From the NCBI RefSeq assembly GCF_002234615.1, contig NZ_NMQW01000002.1, positions 124,001 through 188,000 of the forward strand: a DNA stretch of 64,000 bases, given 5' to 3'. Positions 1 through 8,841 of this stretch are shown here, piece by piece (the first letter of the stretch is position 1; each line of letters opens with the position of its first letter). A program made the position numbers and the translations under genes. A model generated the notes under the pieces. The model worked only from the letters and a program-made list of their open reading frames with translations, searched no databases and had not been told where the DNA came from. Origin of the DNA: Paenibacillus rigui (lineage in GTDB: Bacteria > Bacillota > Bacilli > Paenibacillales > NBRC-103111).

Positions 1-15
1 CACGATTCCTCCTCC
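1..15 (-). other. RBS and start codon of a gene leaving the window
   Basis: Read on the minus strand this reads GGAGGAGGAATC followed by GTG at positions 3-1. It is a strong Shine-Dalgarno at normal spacing, directly behind the stop codon of the SDR gene. A co-transcribed gene therefore probably starts here and runs out of the window; nothing of its protein is visible. Confidence 0.6.
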
Positions 16-831
16 TTAAATAAGCGATTCCACGCCATCAATAAATAATTCGGTTCCCGAAATATGATGGGAGGCATCCGAAGCAAGAAAGGCGATAAGA
101 TTGCCCACCTGCTCGGGTTGACCCGGTCCATGCTCCAATGGCTGGCCGCCCTCCGGATATTTCACCGGAATTTCTATCTTTTTGAGCTCCGGTGTTTTGT
201 GCGTGCTCTCATTGATATGCGTTTGGATGGAGCCCGGACAAATCACATTCACTCTGATTTTATAACGCGCCAGCTCCAAAGCGGCCATTTTGGCAAAAGC
301 CACTTGACCGGCCTTCGAGGTGCTGTAAGCCGACATTCCGAAATTGGAAAATACGCGACTTCCATTGATCGAGCTTGTGATAATAATACTCCCGCCCTCT
401 TGCTTCATATGAGGGATCGCATATTTTACAGTAAGAAACGTCCCCTTCAAATTCGTTGATAGAGTGTGATCCCATTCCTCGGGACTCATGTCCTCAATCG
501 GTGCCAACACTCCGTTAATGCCTGCATTGGCAAAGACGATATCAATTTTGCCCCAGCGCTCCATGACGCCTTTCATCGCTTGCTCGACCCGCTTCGGATC
601 CGAGACATCGACATCAGCGATCATCGCTTCGCTCTGGAGTGATTCTATCTCCTGCTTCGCCTTCTCCGTACGCTCATCCTGTAAATCAAGCAAGGCTACT
701 TTAACCCCCTGCTCTGCCAAGACAAGTGCCGCGGCTTTGCCGATACCGGATCCCGCCCCAGTCACAACGGCCACCCGATCCTTGAGCTCGGGGTAAGAGG
801 CTTTGGGCTTGTTCATCAACTGTATACTCAC
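16..831 (-). CDS. SDR family NAD(P)-dependent oxidoreductase
   Basis: A short-chain dehydrogenase/reductase, a cytosolic Rossmann-fold enzyme that oxidises or reduces an alcohol/carbonyl with NAD(P). Near the N-terminus is the cofactor loop TGAGSGIG, then NAG in the central strand, a catalytic Ser in ITSSINGS, and the YxxxK pair as YSTSK, followed by the PG turn. The C-terminus SGTELFIDGV is typical of the classical family, whose usual length is about 250; this one is about 271. I chose GTG at 831 because GAGGTG lies five bases upstream; ATG at 816 is also possible. The open frame extends further upstream without family similarity. It is divergent from udk and probably co-transcribed with the gene starting at position 3. 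The substrate cannot be told from sequence. Confidence 0.9.
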   Translation of the reverse strand: MSIQLMNKPKASYPELKDRVAVVTGAGSGIGKAAALVLAEQGVKVALLDLQDERTEKAKQEIESLQSEAMIADVDVSDPKRVEQAMKGVMERWGKIDIVFANAGINGVLAPIEDMSPEEWDHTLSTNLKGTFLTVKYAIPHMKQEGGSIIITSSINGSRVFSNFGMSAYSTSKAGQVAFAKMAALELARYKIRVNVICPGSIQTHINESTHKTPELKKIEIPVKYPEGGQPLEHGPGQPEQVGNLIAFLASDASHHISGTELFIDGVESLI

Positions 832-1011
832 GACTGCACCTCGATTCTTTGCTTCTTTATTTGGCTTCAATGGAAACCCGTGAAGGCCCACGATTATTTT
901 GCCAATAAAACGAAGCAATTATGAGGTCTCGTCTTCACTTCAACTTTATGCTACAATACGGGAATTGACGTTTGAATACGACGCTTTGGGCGTAGGAGGT
1001 TCCGGATTTAT

Positions 1012-1668
1012 ATGCTTATTATTGGTATCGCAGGAGGAACGGGTTCAGGCAAAACGACCGTCGCCCGCTCCGTCATTGACCAGCTTGGCAGCAACCAAGT
1101 CACTTTCATTTCACAGGACAACTATTACCGGAGTCACGATCATCTGGATCTCAAACAAAGGGAATCCATCAATTACGATCATCCCTTGGCCTTCGACAAT
1201 GAACTCTTGTTGGCCCATTTGAAGCAATTGAAAGAGCAGGAGCGTAAAGTACAGTCACCCACCTATGATTTCTCCACCCATTCCCGTTCGGATAGAACGC
1301 TGGAGCTTCTGCCTAACCCCATTGTAATCCTGGAGGGTCTGCATGTGCTCTCCGATGAGATGATCCGCGGCATCCTGGATATTAAAGTGTTCGTTGATAC
1401 GGATCCGGATGTACGGATTTTACGCCGTGTGCTGAGAGATATTCAAGACCGGGGACGTACGATCGAGTCCGTATATGAGCAATATTTAAATACCGTGAAA
1501 CCGATGCACGAAGCTTTTATTGAGCCTTCCAAAAAATATGCCGACATCATCATCCCCGAGGGTGGACATAATGAAGTCGGCATTCAGATGCTTACAATTT
1601 TGACGGAGAAATATTTGGACCAAGCTCGGCAGCTGCAGTCTGCTTATCCTCATCCCATCGGAGACTAA
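1012..1668 (+). CDS. udk: Uridine kinase
   Basis: Phosphorylates uridine and cytidine to the monophosphates in pyrimidine salvage, in the cytosol. Residues 8-15 are the P-loop GGTGSGKT, followed by the family motif SQDNYYR and a basic DRTLEL stretch; VILEGLHVL is the second nucleotide-binding strand. RRVLRDIQDRGR is the lid region. Its 218 residues match the usual 200-215. A GGAGG box sits nine bases ahead of the ATG. It stands alone, divergent from the SDR gene, and its last 77 bases overlap the tail of a convergent small gene. Family assignment is firm; a phosphoribulokinase-like relative is the only alternative. Confidence 0.93.
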   Translation: MLIIGIAGGTGSGKTTVARSVIDQLGSNQVTFISQDNYYRSHDHLDLKQRESINYDHPLAFDNELLLAHLKQLKEQERKVQSPTYDFSTHSRSDRTLELLPNPIVILEGLHVLSDEMIRGILDIKVFVDTDPDVRILRRVLRDIQDRGRTIESVYEQYLNTVKPMHEAFIEPSKKYADIIIPEGGHNEVGIQMLTILTEKYLDQARQLQSAYPHPIGD

Positions 1669-1906
1669 CGCGAGGATCATTCTTCAGCTTTACATTGCAT
1701 AGCTTCAGCTGATTCTCAGACAGCTCCAGCAGCCCCCATGCTTGCATGTCTTCAATTCCTTGCGACGCTAGAAAGCTGTTGAGCTGCTGTTCCGCCTCTT
1801 CCCGTCCTTCCCAGTACTTGGTTCCATAATAGGCCAGCTGGTAGTTGTTGACGAGCATGCAGGTATATATTTGATTCGTTATTTTATGCTTCAATACTAA
1901 CGGCAT
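1592..1906 (-). CDS. Small hypothetical protein, convergent with udk
   Basis: About 104 residues, unrecognised. The start at 1906 is supported by GAGGAG eight bases upstream; a longer in-frame start at 1945 lacks one. The protein begins with a strand-rich segment (MPLVLKHKITNQIYTCMLV) and has an acidic central helix (EGREEAEQQL). No signal peptide, membrane segment or metal motif is visible. Its last 77 bases are antisense to the end of udk, so it may really end under different selection; the overlapping tail (PNISPSKL) looks low in information. The gene is probably real because of the RBS and amino acid composition, but no function can be offered. Confidence 0.6.
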   Translation of the reverse strand: MPLVLKHKITNQIYTCMLVNNYQLAYYGTKYWEGREEAEQQLNSFLASQGIEDMQAWGLLELSENQLKLCNVKLKNDPRVSLRWDEDKQTAAAELGPNISPSKL

Positions 1907-2003
1907 CCGTAGGCTCCTCTCTTCACTTAAACCATCAACAGGCACGCCTTACAAGCTCTACTGAAGCGGCTAAGCCCTATTTCATAGAATGGTATTCAAA
2001 CAG

Positions 2004-2039
2004 AAAAAGGCACGATCTCAAGCGAGAGGGTGCCTTTTT
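2004..2039 (-). terminator. Terminator of the oxidoreductase operon
   Basis: AAAAAGGCAC pairs with GGTGCCTTTTT around a 15-base loop. Both flanks are A/T runs, so it can work in both directions. It lies 40 bases beyond the stop of the alpha-beta fusion gene. Confidence 0.75.
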
Positions 2040-2079
2040 CCTGTACTTGGATCCTTACAGGTATCGGAACGGGAAATAT

Positions 2080-4386
2080 TTATAGATAAGGACTTTCATG
2101 CTTCGCTTTTAGCATATTCCAACGGCGTTCTACTTCCGTCTCGAACATTTTGTACGATTCTTCATATTCCGGCTTCGTCATATGCTTTGTTTTGCCCATC
2201 GTTTTGAGCCAATCGGACAGAGGCACCTTCTTGTTCTTCTCTTCCGGATTGTACGTAATGTTCGTCACGCCATGCTCCACCTCATAGAGCGGGAAGAAGC
2301 AGGAGTCTACCGCGGCTCCAACGATATTGGAGCCTTGCTCATCCTCGGACAGCCAGTTCAACGGGCAGGCGATCAAAATTTTACCGTACACGAGACCTTC
2401 ATTTTGTGCATACCACTGGGCTTTAGCCGCTTTACGGACCAAATCCTGCGGGAACGCTTCGGAGCCCGTGAATACATAAGGAATATGCGTCGCTGCCATG
2501 ATTTGAGCCGTATCCTTATGGTGGAACACCTTACCGCCCTGCTTGGAGCCTACGTTAGAAGTCGAGGTACGGTGACCCATAGGCGTCGAATAGGACAGTT
2601 GGGCACCCGTATTCATGTAGCCCTCGTTATCATACTCCAGAATAATCATTTTATGATTCCGGAGCGCCGCACCGATAGCCGGCCCCATACCGATGTCCAT
2701 ACCGCCATCGCCGGTAATCATCACGAACGTGAAGTCATCCTTTAAGTTCAGCTCATCCAGCTCGCCTCTGCGTTTGCGCTCCCAGAACATTTCGACCACC
2801 CCGGAAAGCGTAGCCGCACCGTTCTGGAACAGGTTATGAATGTAGGTCGCTTTATGCGCGGAGTACGGATAACCTGTCGTGACTACCATCGCACAGCCGG
2901 TGTGGAACAGAGCAACAATGTCGCCTTCAATTCCTTTAAAGAACAGCTCCAGACCGGAGAAAATGCCACAGCCCGGACAAGCGCCGTGTCCCGGTGCAAT
3001 CCGCTTCGGTTTTTTCGTCAAAGCGCGCAGCGGCGGAATTCTTACATTCAGCTTCCCTGTCTCCTCGTCCGGAGTAACAGTGATGAGCCCGGTTTTCAAA
3101 TCCTCATATTTCATCGGATTCAATACGCGTTTCGGCGCCTTTGCCGGATCTCCCGCCGTATGACCGTAATAGTCGAAAGGAACCTCGACTTTCCCTTTTT
3201 CCACCGCATCGATTGCGAATTGGAACAGGTTATGGCCATCCTCGGCATAAAAATCTTTACCGCCTAAGCCGTAAATCCGGCTGATCACCATCGTGCTGCT
3301 GTTGCCATGGGTAAAGAGCGCCGCTTTAATCTCATTGACCATGTTGCCGCCATGCCCGCCGTATGAATCGGCACGATCCCCAACGGTGATGGCTTTCACG
3401 TTTTTCAACGCTTCCGCGATTGCTTTCTGAGGGAAGGGCCGAATTAGATTCGGTGCAATCGAACCGGCTTTAATACCCTTGGCTCTCAACTGGTCCACGA
3501 CATCCTTGATAATCTCGGAGGCGGAGTTCATCAGGAACACGGCAACCTCAGCATCCTCCATACGGTACAGGTCGAGAATCGGATAATCCCGGCCGGTCAG
3601 CACCGCATATTCCTTGCGGATCCGGTCAAATACGTGCTCCGCATTATACATCGCCTGCGACTGCTGATAGCAGTTGTTAATATAGTCCGGCTCATTCATA
3701 TAAGGACCGACGGTAATCGGATGCTCCCGGTCCAGCGTATCGGCAAAGCCGGTCGGCGGTTTTTCGCCAACGAAAGCATGCACATCTTCACGCTTCGCGA
3801 ACGTTTGAACGCGACGCTTCTGGTGGGAGGTAAAGTAGCCGTCGGAAGCAACCAGAACCGGCAGCCGGACTTCAGGGTCCTCCGCCAGCTTCAATGCCAT
3901 AATGTTCATATCATACACGGCCTGCGGGTCACGGCACATCACAATAGGCCAGCCCGTATTCAGCGCATAATACAAGTCGGAGTGGTCACCGTGAATATCC
4001 AGCGGCCCCGATACGGAACGGCAGACTAGATTCATAACCATCGGGAACCGCGTTCCGGATTGGACTGGCATTTGCTCAAGCATGTAGAGGTAACCGTTTG
4101 CGCTGGTTGCATTAAACACACGGCCTCCTGCGGTCGATGCACCGTAGCAGACGCCTGCCGAGCCATGCTCTCCATCCGCCGGAATCAGCTTGATGTCATG
4201 CTGGCCGTTCGCTTTCATCAAATCGAGGAACTGCGCCACTTCGGTTGATGGGGAAATCGGAAAATACCCCATGATATGATAATTGATTTGGTGTGCCGCA
4301 TAGGCAGCCATCTCATTACCGGATTCATATACAATTCGCTGCTCCACAGTCCCCTGGGAAATCTCTTTATTCATCTCGATTGCCAA
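2080..4386 (-). CDS. 2-oxoacid:ferredoxin oxidoreductase, alpha-beta fusion subunit
   Basis: Catalytic chain of an oxidoreductase that converts a 2-oxoacid (pyruvate or a relative) plus CoA to acyl-CoA and CO2, reducing ferredoxin. The N-terminal ~260 residues are the alpha pyrimidine-type domain (YFPISPSTE, then ADGEHGSAG), followed by domain II. From about residue 465 the beta half begins with CPGCG (474-478). The thiamine diphosphate motif is GDGGMDIG (563-570) with the partner Asn in DNEGYMN about 25 residues on. Fusion of alpha and beta in one 770-residue chain is seen in some bacterial enzymes. The start is uncertain: AAAGGTGG precedes TTG at 4386; an ATG lies at 4374. The gene follows the gamma-delta gene by 65 bases. 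Substrate (pyruvate versus 2-oxoisovalerate or 2-oxoglutarate) cannot be fixed from sequence. Confidence 0.88.
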   Translation of the reverse strand: MAIEMNKEISQGTVEQRIVYESGNEMAAYAAHQINYHIMGYFPISPSTEVAQFLDLMKANGQHDIKLIPADGEHGSAGVCYGASTAGGRVFNATSANGYLYMLEQMPVQSGTRFPMVMNLVCRSVSGPLDIHGDHSDLYYALNTGWPIVMCRDPQAVYDMNIMALKLAEDPEVRLPVLVASDGYFTSHQKRRVQTFAKREDVHAFVGEKPPTGFADTLDREHPITVGPYMNEPDYINNCYQQSQAMYNAEHVFDRIRKEYAVLTGRDYPILDLYRMEDAEVAVFLMNSASEIIKDVVDQLRAKGIKAGSIAPNLIRPFPQKAIAEALKNVKAITVGDRADSYGGHGGNMVNEIKAALFTHGNSSTMVISRIYGLGGKDFYAEDGHNLFQFAIDAVEKGKVEVPFDYYGHTAGDPAKAPKRVLNPMKYEDLKTGLITVTPDEETGKLNVRIPPLRALTKKPKRIAPGHGACPGCGIFSGLELFFKGIEGDIVALFHTGCAMVVTTGYPYSAHKATYIHNLFQNGAATLSGVVEMFWERKRRGELDELNLKDDFTFVMITGDGGMDIGMGPAIGAALRNHKMIILEYDNEGYMNTGAQLSYSTPMGHRTSTSNVGSKQGGKVFHHKDTAQIMAATHIPYVFTGSEAFPQDLVRKAAKAQWYAQNEGLVYGKILIACPLNWLSEDEQGSNIVGAAVDSCFFPLYEVEHGVTNITYNPEEKNKKVPLSDWLKTMGKTKHMTKPEYEESYKMFETEVERRWNMLKAKHESPYL

Positions 4387-4451
4387 CTGAAATACCACCT
4401 TTCGGTAAGCTTGGGTTTGGGATATAAGAGAAAGCGTCCTTTGCTCCTGTG

Positions 4452-5459
4452 TTAATTCACTGCCAGGTCAAAGCGATGCGGTATCCTATGCTGCTCCGCG
4501 TATCCGTCGGTCTCTCTTGCGCTGGACAGCGCCTCCGTAGGGCATGCCTGTACACACTTCAAGCAGCCTTTGCAATATTGATAGTCAATCCCCTGCAAGA
4601 ACATTTGCGGTCTGCCCTTCTTATCCGCCTGCTCATCCCACACGAAGCAGAAGTCCGGACAGACCGTATCACAGGCTGCACAGTGGATGCACTTGTCATC
4701 CTCGAATTGCGGCATCATCCCTGCGCGGGAAATGCTCAAATCCTTCAAAATACTATTGCCCGGATTTGTAATCACACCGCCCATCGGCTGCGTCTCAAAG
4801 CCGAGTACCGGCGTATCCTGACGGACAAACGTTGGCATCTGCTCACCTTCAGGGAGTACGAACGTTTGAAACTGAACCTCGTTGTATCCCCTTTCAAATG
4901 TATTCAATGCCGGCTGTACGGCTTGCGGATATTTTTTCTCTAACGATTTGCGGATTACATTTTTCATCGTATCGGGATTCAAGAACGGGCATAACCGGAA
5001 CAAAGCACCCAGCATCGCCATGTTCACGCGGTTTTTCTCTTCCAGAGAAATGCCAATCGCGTCGATGACGGCAATGGTGCCGCCTTTCATTTTGAACTTC
5101 TCCTTCAGCTCCTCCGGCGACTTCGTTGAATTCACCAGAACAAGACTGTCCTCATAAATGCCGCTGACCACATTGATCGTTTTGGCCAAGGACTCATGGA
5201 AAACCCCTACGACATGCGGACGCTCCACCGGGGACGTGTCCCTGATGTTCGTGTCGATATCACAAAACCGGATATGCGCTTTGACGGCAGAACCTTTCTT
5301 TTCCGATCCGTAAGACGAGAAGCTGACCCCATTCAGGCCTGCTCCAACAACACCGGCTTCCGCCAGCATTTTACCGGCAAGATTGGCACCTAATCCCCCA
5401 ATGGACTCCAGACGAATCTCAAAAAAACCAAGTTCATTTTTTTTCGGTAACGTAACCAT
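4452..5459 (-). CDS. 2-oxoacid:ferredoxin oxidoreductase, gamma-delta fusion subunit
   Basis: Partner of the downstream alpha-beta chain. Residues 10-200 are the gamma domain (GGLGANLAGKML, then SSYGSEKKGSAVKA). The C-terminal third is the delta subunit, a two-cluster ferredoxin: C257, C260, C263 and C267 form the first [4Fe-4S] site and C296, C299, C302 and C306 the second. The complete complex is thus encoded by just two genes. It is first in the operon, with a cre-like site and a 166-base leader region before it. The protein is cytosolic and passes electrons from the thiamine site to an external ferredoxin. Confidence 0.9.
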   Translation of the reverse strand: MVTLPKKNELGFFEIRLESIGGLGANLAGKMLAEAGVVGAGLNGVSFSSYGSEKKGSAVKAHIRFCDIDTNIRDTSPVERPHVVGVFHESLAKTINVVSGIYEDSLVLVNSTKSPEELKEKFKMKGGTIAVIDAIGISLEEKNRVNMAMLGALFRLCPFLNPDTMKNVIRKSLEKKYPQAVQPALNTFERGYNEVQFQTFVLPEGEQMPTFVRQDTPVLGFETQPMGGVITNPGNSILKDLSISRAGMMPQFEDDKCIHCAACDTVCPDFCFVWDEQADKKGRPQMFLQGIDYQYCKGCLKCVQACPTEALSSARETDGYAEQHRIPHRFDLAVN

Positions 5460-5566
5460 TGCACGACTCCTTTCGAGAATAAACTGCAGCTAGGGTAAAG
5501 CATGGATTCAAATACTATTTATATTCTGAATAGATCGACAAATTCCTTTATTTCCAAAAATTTTTA

Positions 5567-5582
5567 TTGTAAGCGCTTATAA
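5567..5582. promoter_or_regulatory. cre-like catabolite control site
   Basis: The palindrome TTGTAAGCGCTTATAA differs from the CcpA consensus TGWNANCGNTNWCA at one position. It lies 108 bases upstream of the gamma-delta start, between that gene and the upstream NUDIX gene. Known CcpA sites at this place repress or activate carbon-overflow genes; direction of control here is inference. Confidence 0.5.
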
Positions 5583-5625
5583 ATATGGCGTGAAACGGGC
5601 AGTGCCCGTACCGAATATTGTCGAA

Positions 5626-6189
5626 TTACACTCGAAAAAAGCCGCTGCCATTCGAAGGCGCAATAGGCTCCGGATCCATTTCAAGCCCTGCGCTTTTACC
5701 ATGAAGCGCTACATCTATCAACCATTGCGTGAACGCGGCCACCTTCATGGACTTCATTTCCTCGACTGAGAAAAACCCCGCCTGATCTACCTCGACCCCA
5801 TCCGGTGTCGGCTCTCCATCGACGTATTCCATTTCGAAAGCAATGTAAATATTATGAATGCTGCGCGGCTGGTCACGAAGCGCTACAATGCTTTTGACAC
5901 GGGTGTGAACGCCAGTTTCCTCGAGAACCTCCCTAACAACGGTTTGCTCAATAGGCTCCAGCTGCTCAATATAGCCGCCTGGGTTGGTCCAGTTGCCTTT
6001 GCCGGGCTCCTGGGCACGCCGCACGAGTAATATTTTATGATCCTTCATCACTAGAGCGCCGACTCCAACGCTGTAGTTGCCCCAATGAATCGAGCCGCAG
6101 CTCGTACATGCTCTACGCTCAACGCCATCCATCACTCGTGTCTCCATCGGATGACCGCACGCAACACAAAAGTTCACCGACATCCTCAT
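5626..6189 (-). CDS. Zinc-ribbon NUDIX hydrolase
   Basis: Hydrolyses a nucleoside diphosphate linked to another moiety, such as NADH or ADP-ribose. The N-terminus has two CxxC pairs (FCVACG and ACTSCG) forming a zinc ribbon, as in NudC-like and related enzymes. The NUDIX box follows the form G-x5-E-x7-REVLEETG in the first half of the protein. Length 187 is shorter than NudC (~260), so a simple zinc-ribbon NUDIX protein fits better. ATG at 6189 is chosen because AAAGG sits seven bases upstream; a TTG three bases earlier is also in frame. Same direction as the oxidoreductase operon. Confidence 0.85.
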   Translation of the reverse strand: MRMSVNFCVACGHPMETRVMDGVERRACTSCGSIHWGNYSVGVGALVMKDHKILLVRRAQEPGKGNWTNPGGYIEQLEPIEQTVVREVLEETGVHTRVKSIVALRDQPRSIHNIYIAFEMEYVDGEPTPDGVEVDQAGFFSVEEMKSMKVAAFTQWLIDVALHGKSAGLEMDPEPIAPSNGSGFFRV

Positions 6190-6404
6190 CAACCATCCTT
6201 TGCTATGTATACGCCTGGGTGAAGCTTGCTGCTTACATCATGGCATTCACCTGTAATGATAGCTCGTTTCCCGGGAACGTGCCACATTTTTTTCCATGAA
6301 ACCGTGCGAGATGGCTTCGCGCTCCGAAATGCCCTGGACCTCAGGCGGCCCAGTCACATGCATTGATTCACGAGCAGCTGTTGATACGGTTGCTGGTTCT
6401 GAAC

Positions 6405-6442
6405 AAAAAAATGGCCCGGGGTTATCTACCGCCCCCAGGGCC
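6405..6442 (-). terminator. Terminator of nfeD-floT
   Basis: On the minus strand GGCCC-T-GGGG pairs with CCCC-GGGCC and is followed by ATTTTTTT. It lies 80 bases beyond the floT stop. Confidence 0.8.
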
Positions 6443-6522
6443 TTGTCTATCGTAAGGGATCGAACCCTTGAGCACGAATCTGCGAGCCGTGCCGACATCC
6501 ACCGGCAGCTCACAGCCTTCGG

Positions 6523-8055
6523 TTACGCCTCTGGCTTCATGGAACCGGCGGCTCCCGGAGCACCTGCCGAGGTAGCAGCGCTCACTTGGGGCACCCCGCT
6601 TGCTGCGGTATCCCGCTGCGTCAGCCCTTTAACCAGCTGCCCCAGATCGATGCCGCTGACGCTTTTGAGCATCTCAGGCGCCGTCGCCATCAGCGAGGTG
6701 ACGTAGTTGCTCACCCGTGCAGCGCCTTCGCCGTGACCCGTATCGACAACGGTCAGCTTGTCGATCCCTCGCATCGGCTCGGCAACCTTGCCGGCCAGCT
6801 CCGGCAGCATCTTCACGATAATGTCGAGCACCGCCGCCTCGCCGAACTTCTCGAACGCCTCGGCGAGCTTCTGCTTCGCCTCCGCCTCGGCCAAACCGCG
6901 CAGGCGGATGACCTCCGCCTCGGCTGTCCCTTTGGCGCGCTCCGCATCCGCCACAGCCAAGCCTTCGAGGCGCTTCTGCTCGGCATTCGCCTTCGCTTCC
7001 GCCTCGATGCGGTACTGCAGCGCGTCGGCTTCGCGCAGACGCTTCGCTTTGTCCGCCTCCGCCGCCTGTTCGACGGCATAACGGTCGGCGTCCGCCTTTT
7101 TCTTCACCTCGGCGTCATACTGCTTCTCGCGGCGGAGAATTTCCTTCGCCTCCAGGTCAATCTCCCGTTCCTTCCGCACGAGCTCGACCTTCATTTGCTC
7201 CTCGACCACGCTCTGCTTGGACCTCGCTTCTTGAATATGATAAGCTTGGTCGGCCTCCGCTTTGGCCTGATCCTGCTCCTTCTTAAAGGAGGCTATCTTC
7301 AATTCCTTATCCTTGGCGCTCTCGGCAATATTCGTATCGCGCAGCAGCTCCGCTTTCTGCCCTTCCTCTTCCGCCTGCGCCTTCTGAATCCGGGCGTCTC
7401 TGACCGCTTGAGCCTCGGCAATTTCCGCATCCCGTTTCACGGCGGCGATCCTCGGCTTCCCGAGCGCATCCAGGTAGCCATGCTTATCGCGCAAATCCTT
7501 AATCGTAAACGATACAATTTGCAGCCCCATTTTTTTCAGATCTTTGGCGGCTACGCCCTGCACCTCTTGAGCGAATTTGTCCCGGTTCCGGTACACCTCC
7601 TCCACCGTCATCGATCCGAGAATGGCCCGAAGATGGCCTTCCAGAACTTCCTGCGCCTCTCCCTTGAGCGCTTCTGTCGGCTTCCCCATAAACTGCTCCG
7701 CAGCTGTCGCCACGTCTTCCACCGAACCGCCGATTTTGATAATCGCGACACCGTCGGCCATCACCGGAACCCCTTGCTCCGTATAAACCTCCGGCGTGGA
7801 CACATCCAGTTTATGCGACAGCAAAGACAGGAACTGTGACTGCTGGAATACGGGCAAAATAAACGCGCCGCCGCCCCTCACGATCTTAATTCTTCTTCCC
7901 GAATCATCAGTCATAACGTTGCGTGTTCCCAAAAAGGAACCCGTCACAATCATCGCTTCATCCGGGCTCACCGTTTTGTACCGTGCCCAGAAAGCTAAAC
8001 CTAGAACGAAAATAACTCCGACAACAATAACAGGTATAACAAATTGCTCAGGCAT
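6523..8055 (-). CDS. floT: Flotillin-like membrane scaffold protein
   Basis: Flotillin of the FloT/YuaG type, which organises functional membrane microdomains. Residues 5-23 form a membrane-anchoring hydrophobic stretch, then comes an SPFH/PHB domain to about residue 190. A long charged coiled coil (about 200-400) is rich in AEA repeats, and a C-terminal Gly/Ala/Pro-rich tail ends the protein. Its length of 510 matches the Bacillus protein. The gene follows the NfeD gene by 47 bases, the known yuaF-floT arrangement. In Bacillus this pair is under extracytoplasmic sigma control; no such promoter is obvious here. Confidence 0.95.
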   Translation of the reverse strand: MPEQFVIPVIVVGVIFVLGLAFWARYKTVSPDEAMIVTGSFLGTRNVMTDDSGRRIKIVRGGGAFILPVFQQSQFLSLLSHKLDVSTPEVYTEQGVPVMADGVAIIKIGGSVEDVATAAEQFMGKPTEALKGEAQEVLEGHLRAILGSMTVEEVYRNRDKFAQEVQGVAAKDLKKMGLQIVSFTIKDLRDKHGYLDALGKPRIAAVKRDAEIAEAQAVRDARIQKAQAEEEGQKAELLRDTNIAESAKDKELKIASFKKEQDQAKAEADQAYHIQEARSKQSVVEEQMKVELVRKEREIDLEAKEILRREKQYDAEVKKKADADRYAVEQAAEADKAKRLREADALQYRIEAEAKANAEQKRLEGLAVADAERAKGTAEAEVIRLRGLAEAEAKQKLAEAFEKFGEAAVLDIIVKMLPELAGKVAEPMRGIDKLTVVDTGHGEGAARVSNYVTSLMATAPEMLKSVSGIDLGQLVKGLTQRDTAASGVPQVSAATSAGAPGAAGSMKPEA

Positions 8056-8102
8056 CAGGCATGTCTCCTTTGGTCTGGTTTAGTTCTCGATTCCAACCGG
8101 AC

Positions 8103-8651
8103 TTACCGGTTCACGGAATCCTCCTCTTTATCAAAACAGGCAACGTACAGGGTTCCGTCTTTTACTTCAACCGTAACCACTTTCGTGCCCGCCTGGATAG
8201 CCTTACCTTCAAAGCTTGCCGCAATCTGATTCGTATGCCCCGCTCCCATTCGGACCAGCACCTCGCCGTAGCCTCCGGCCGGTATAGGAGTAATGACTTC
8301 GGCAATCGTACCTACCAGGTCCTGCATGGAGAAAGCGACTGAATTTTCACTCCGCTCCATGGGCTTGACATAGACGAAATAGACAAGAATCGAGACGGCC
8401 AAAGCACATACGAGGGAGGCAAGCAAGATTCCGGCATTTCCCCAGCTGCTGTAGCGTGTCATCACAATCCCGGCGCCACCGCATACGGTAATTCCGCTGA
8501 ACAGCACCATCGGCTGCAGCATATGCAGATGTTCCCCGGACATGAAATCAAACAGACCATCCAGCGCATTGCTCAGCAAATCACCGAAAATAACAGTCAC
8601 AACTGCAAACAAGACGCCGGTAATCAGCAGCCCCCAATATAAATCGAGCAT
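8103..8651 (-). CDS. NfeD-family membrane protein (YuaF-like)
   Basis: Partner of flotillin. The N-terminus holds about three or four hydrophobic segments, and the C-terminal ~65 residues form the OB-fold NfeD domain (GTIAEVITPIPAGGYGEVLV through TLYVACFD). ATG at 8651 has AAAAGGGGGG six bases upstream; ATG at 8672 does not. Length 182 agrees with YuaF (~174). Likely a two-gene operon with floT, ending at the terminator at 6405-6442. Confidence 0.9.
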   Translation of the reverse strand: MLDLYWGLLITGVLFAVVTVIFGDLLSNALDGLFDFMSGEHLHMLQPMVLFSGITVCGGAGIVMTRYSSWGNAGILLASLVCALAVSILVYFVYVKPMERSENSVAFSMQDLVGTIAEVITPIPAGGYGEVLVRMGAGHTNQIAASFEGKAIQAGTKVVTVEVKDGTLYVACFDKEEDSVNR

Positions 8652-8776
8652 GGACATCCCCCCTTTTCGCATCGGGCCCTGTAATAACTAATACGCTGTA
8701 AATCCAAACAAAGTTGCAAATGTTTTCCTTTTATGCTTCTCTTCGACAATTCCCGGGCCTGTTCATGGGAAAAGCA

Positions 8777-8830
8777 AAAAGCCAGGCGACCTCAATCTCC
8801 TTGAGCTTCACCCGACCTTCACCTGCTTTT
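8777..8830 (-). terminator. Probable terminator of the phosphodiester glycosidase gene
   Basis: On the minus strand GCAGGTGA can pair with TCGCCTGGC across a long loop, followed by TTTTTGCTTTT. Pairing is imperfect. Confidence 0.45.
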
Positions 8831-8841
8831 TCGTAGCGTTC

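Noticed and set aside
6247-6513. 88-codon minus-strand frame behind floT
   Set aside because: It spans the floT terminator and has no RBS.
6586-7839. Long plus-strand frame opposite floT
   Set aside because: Antisense shadow of a clear flotillin coding region.
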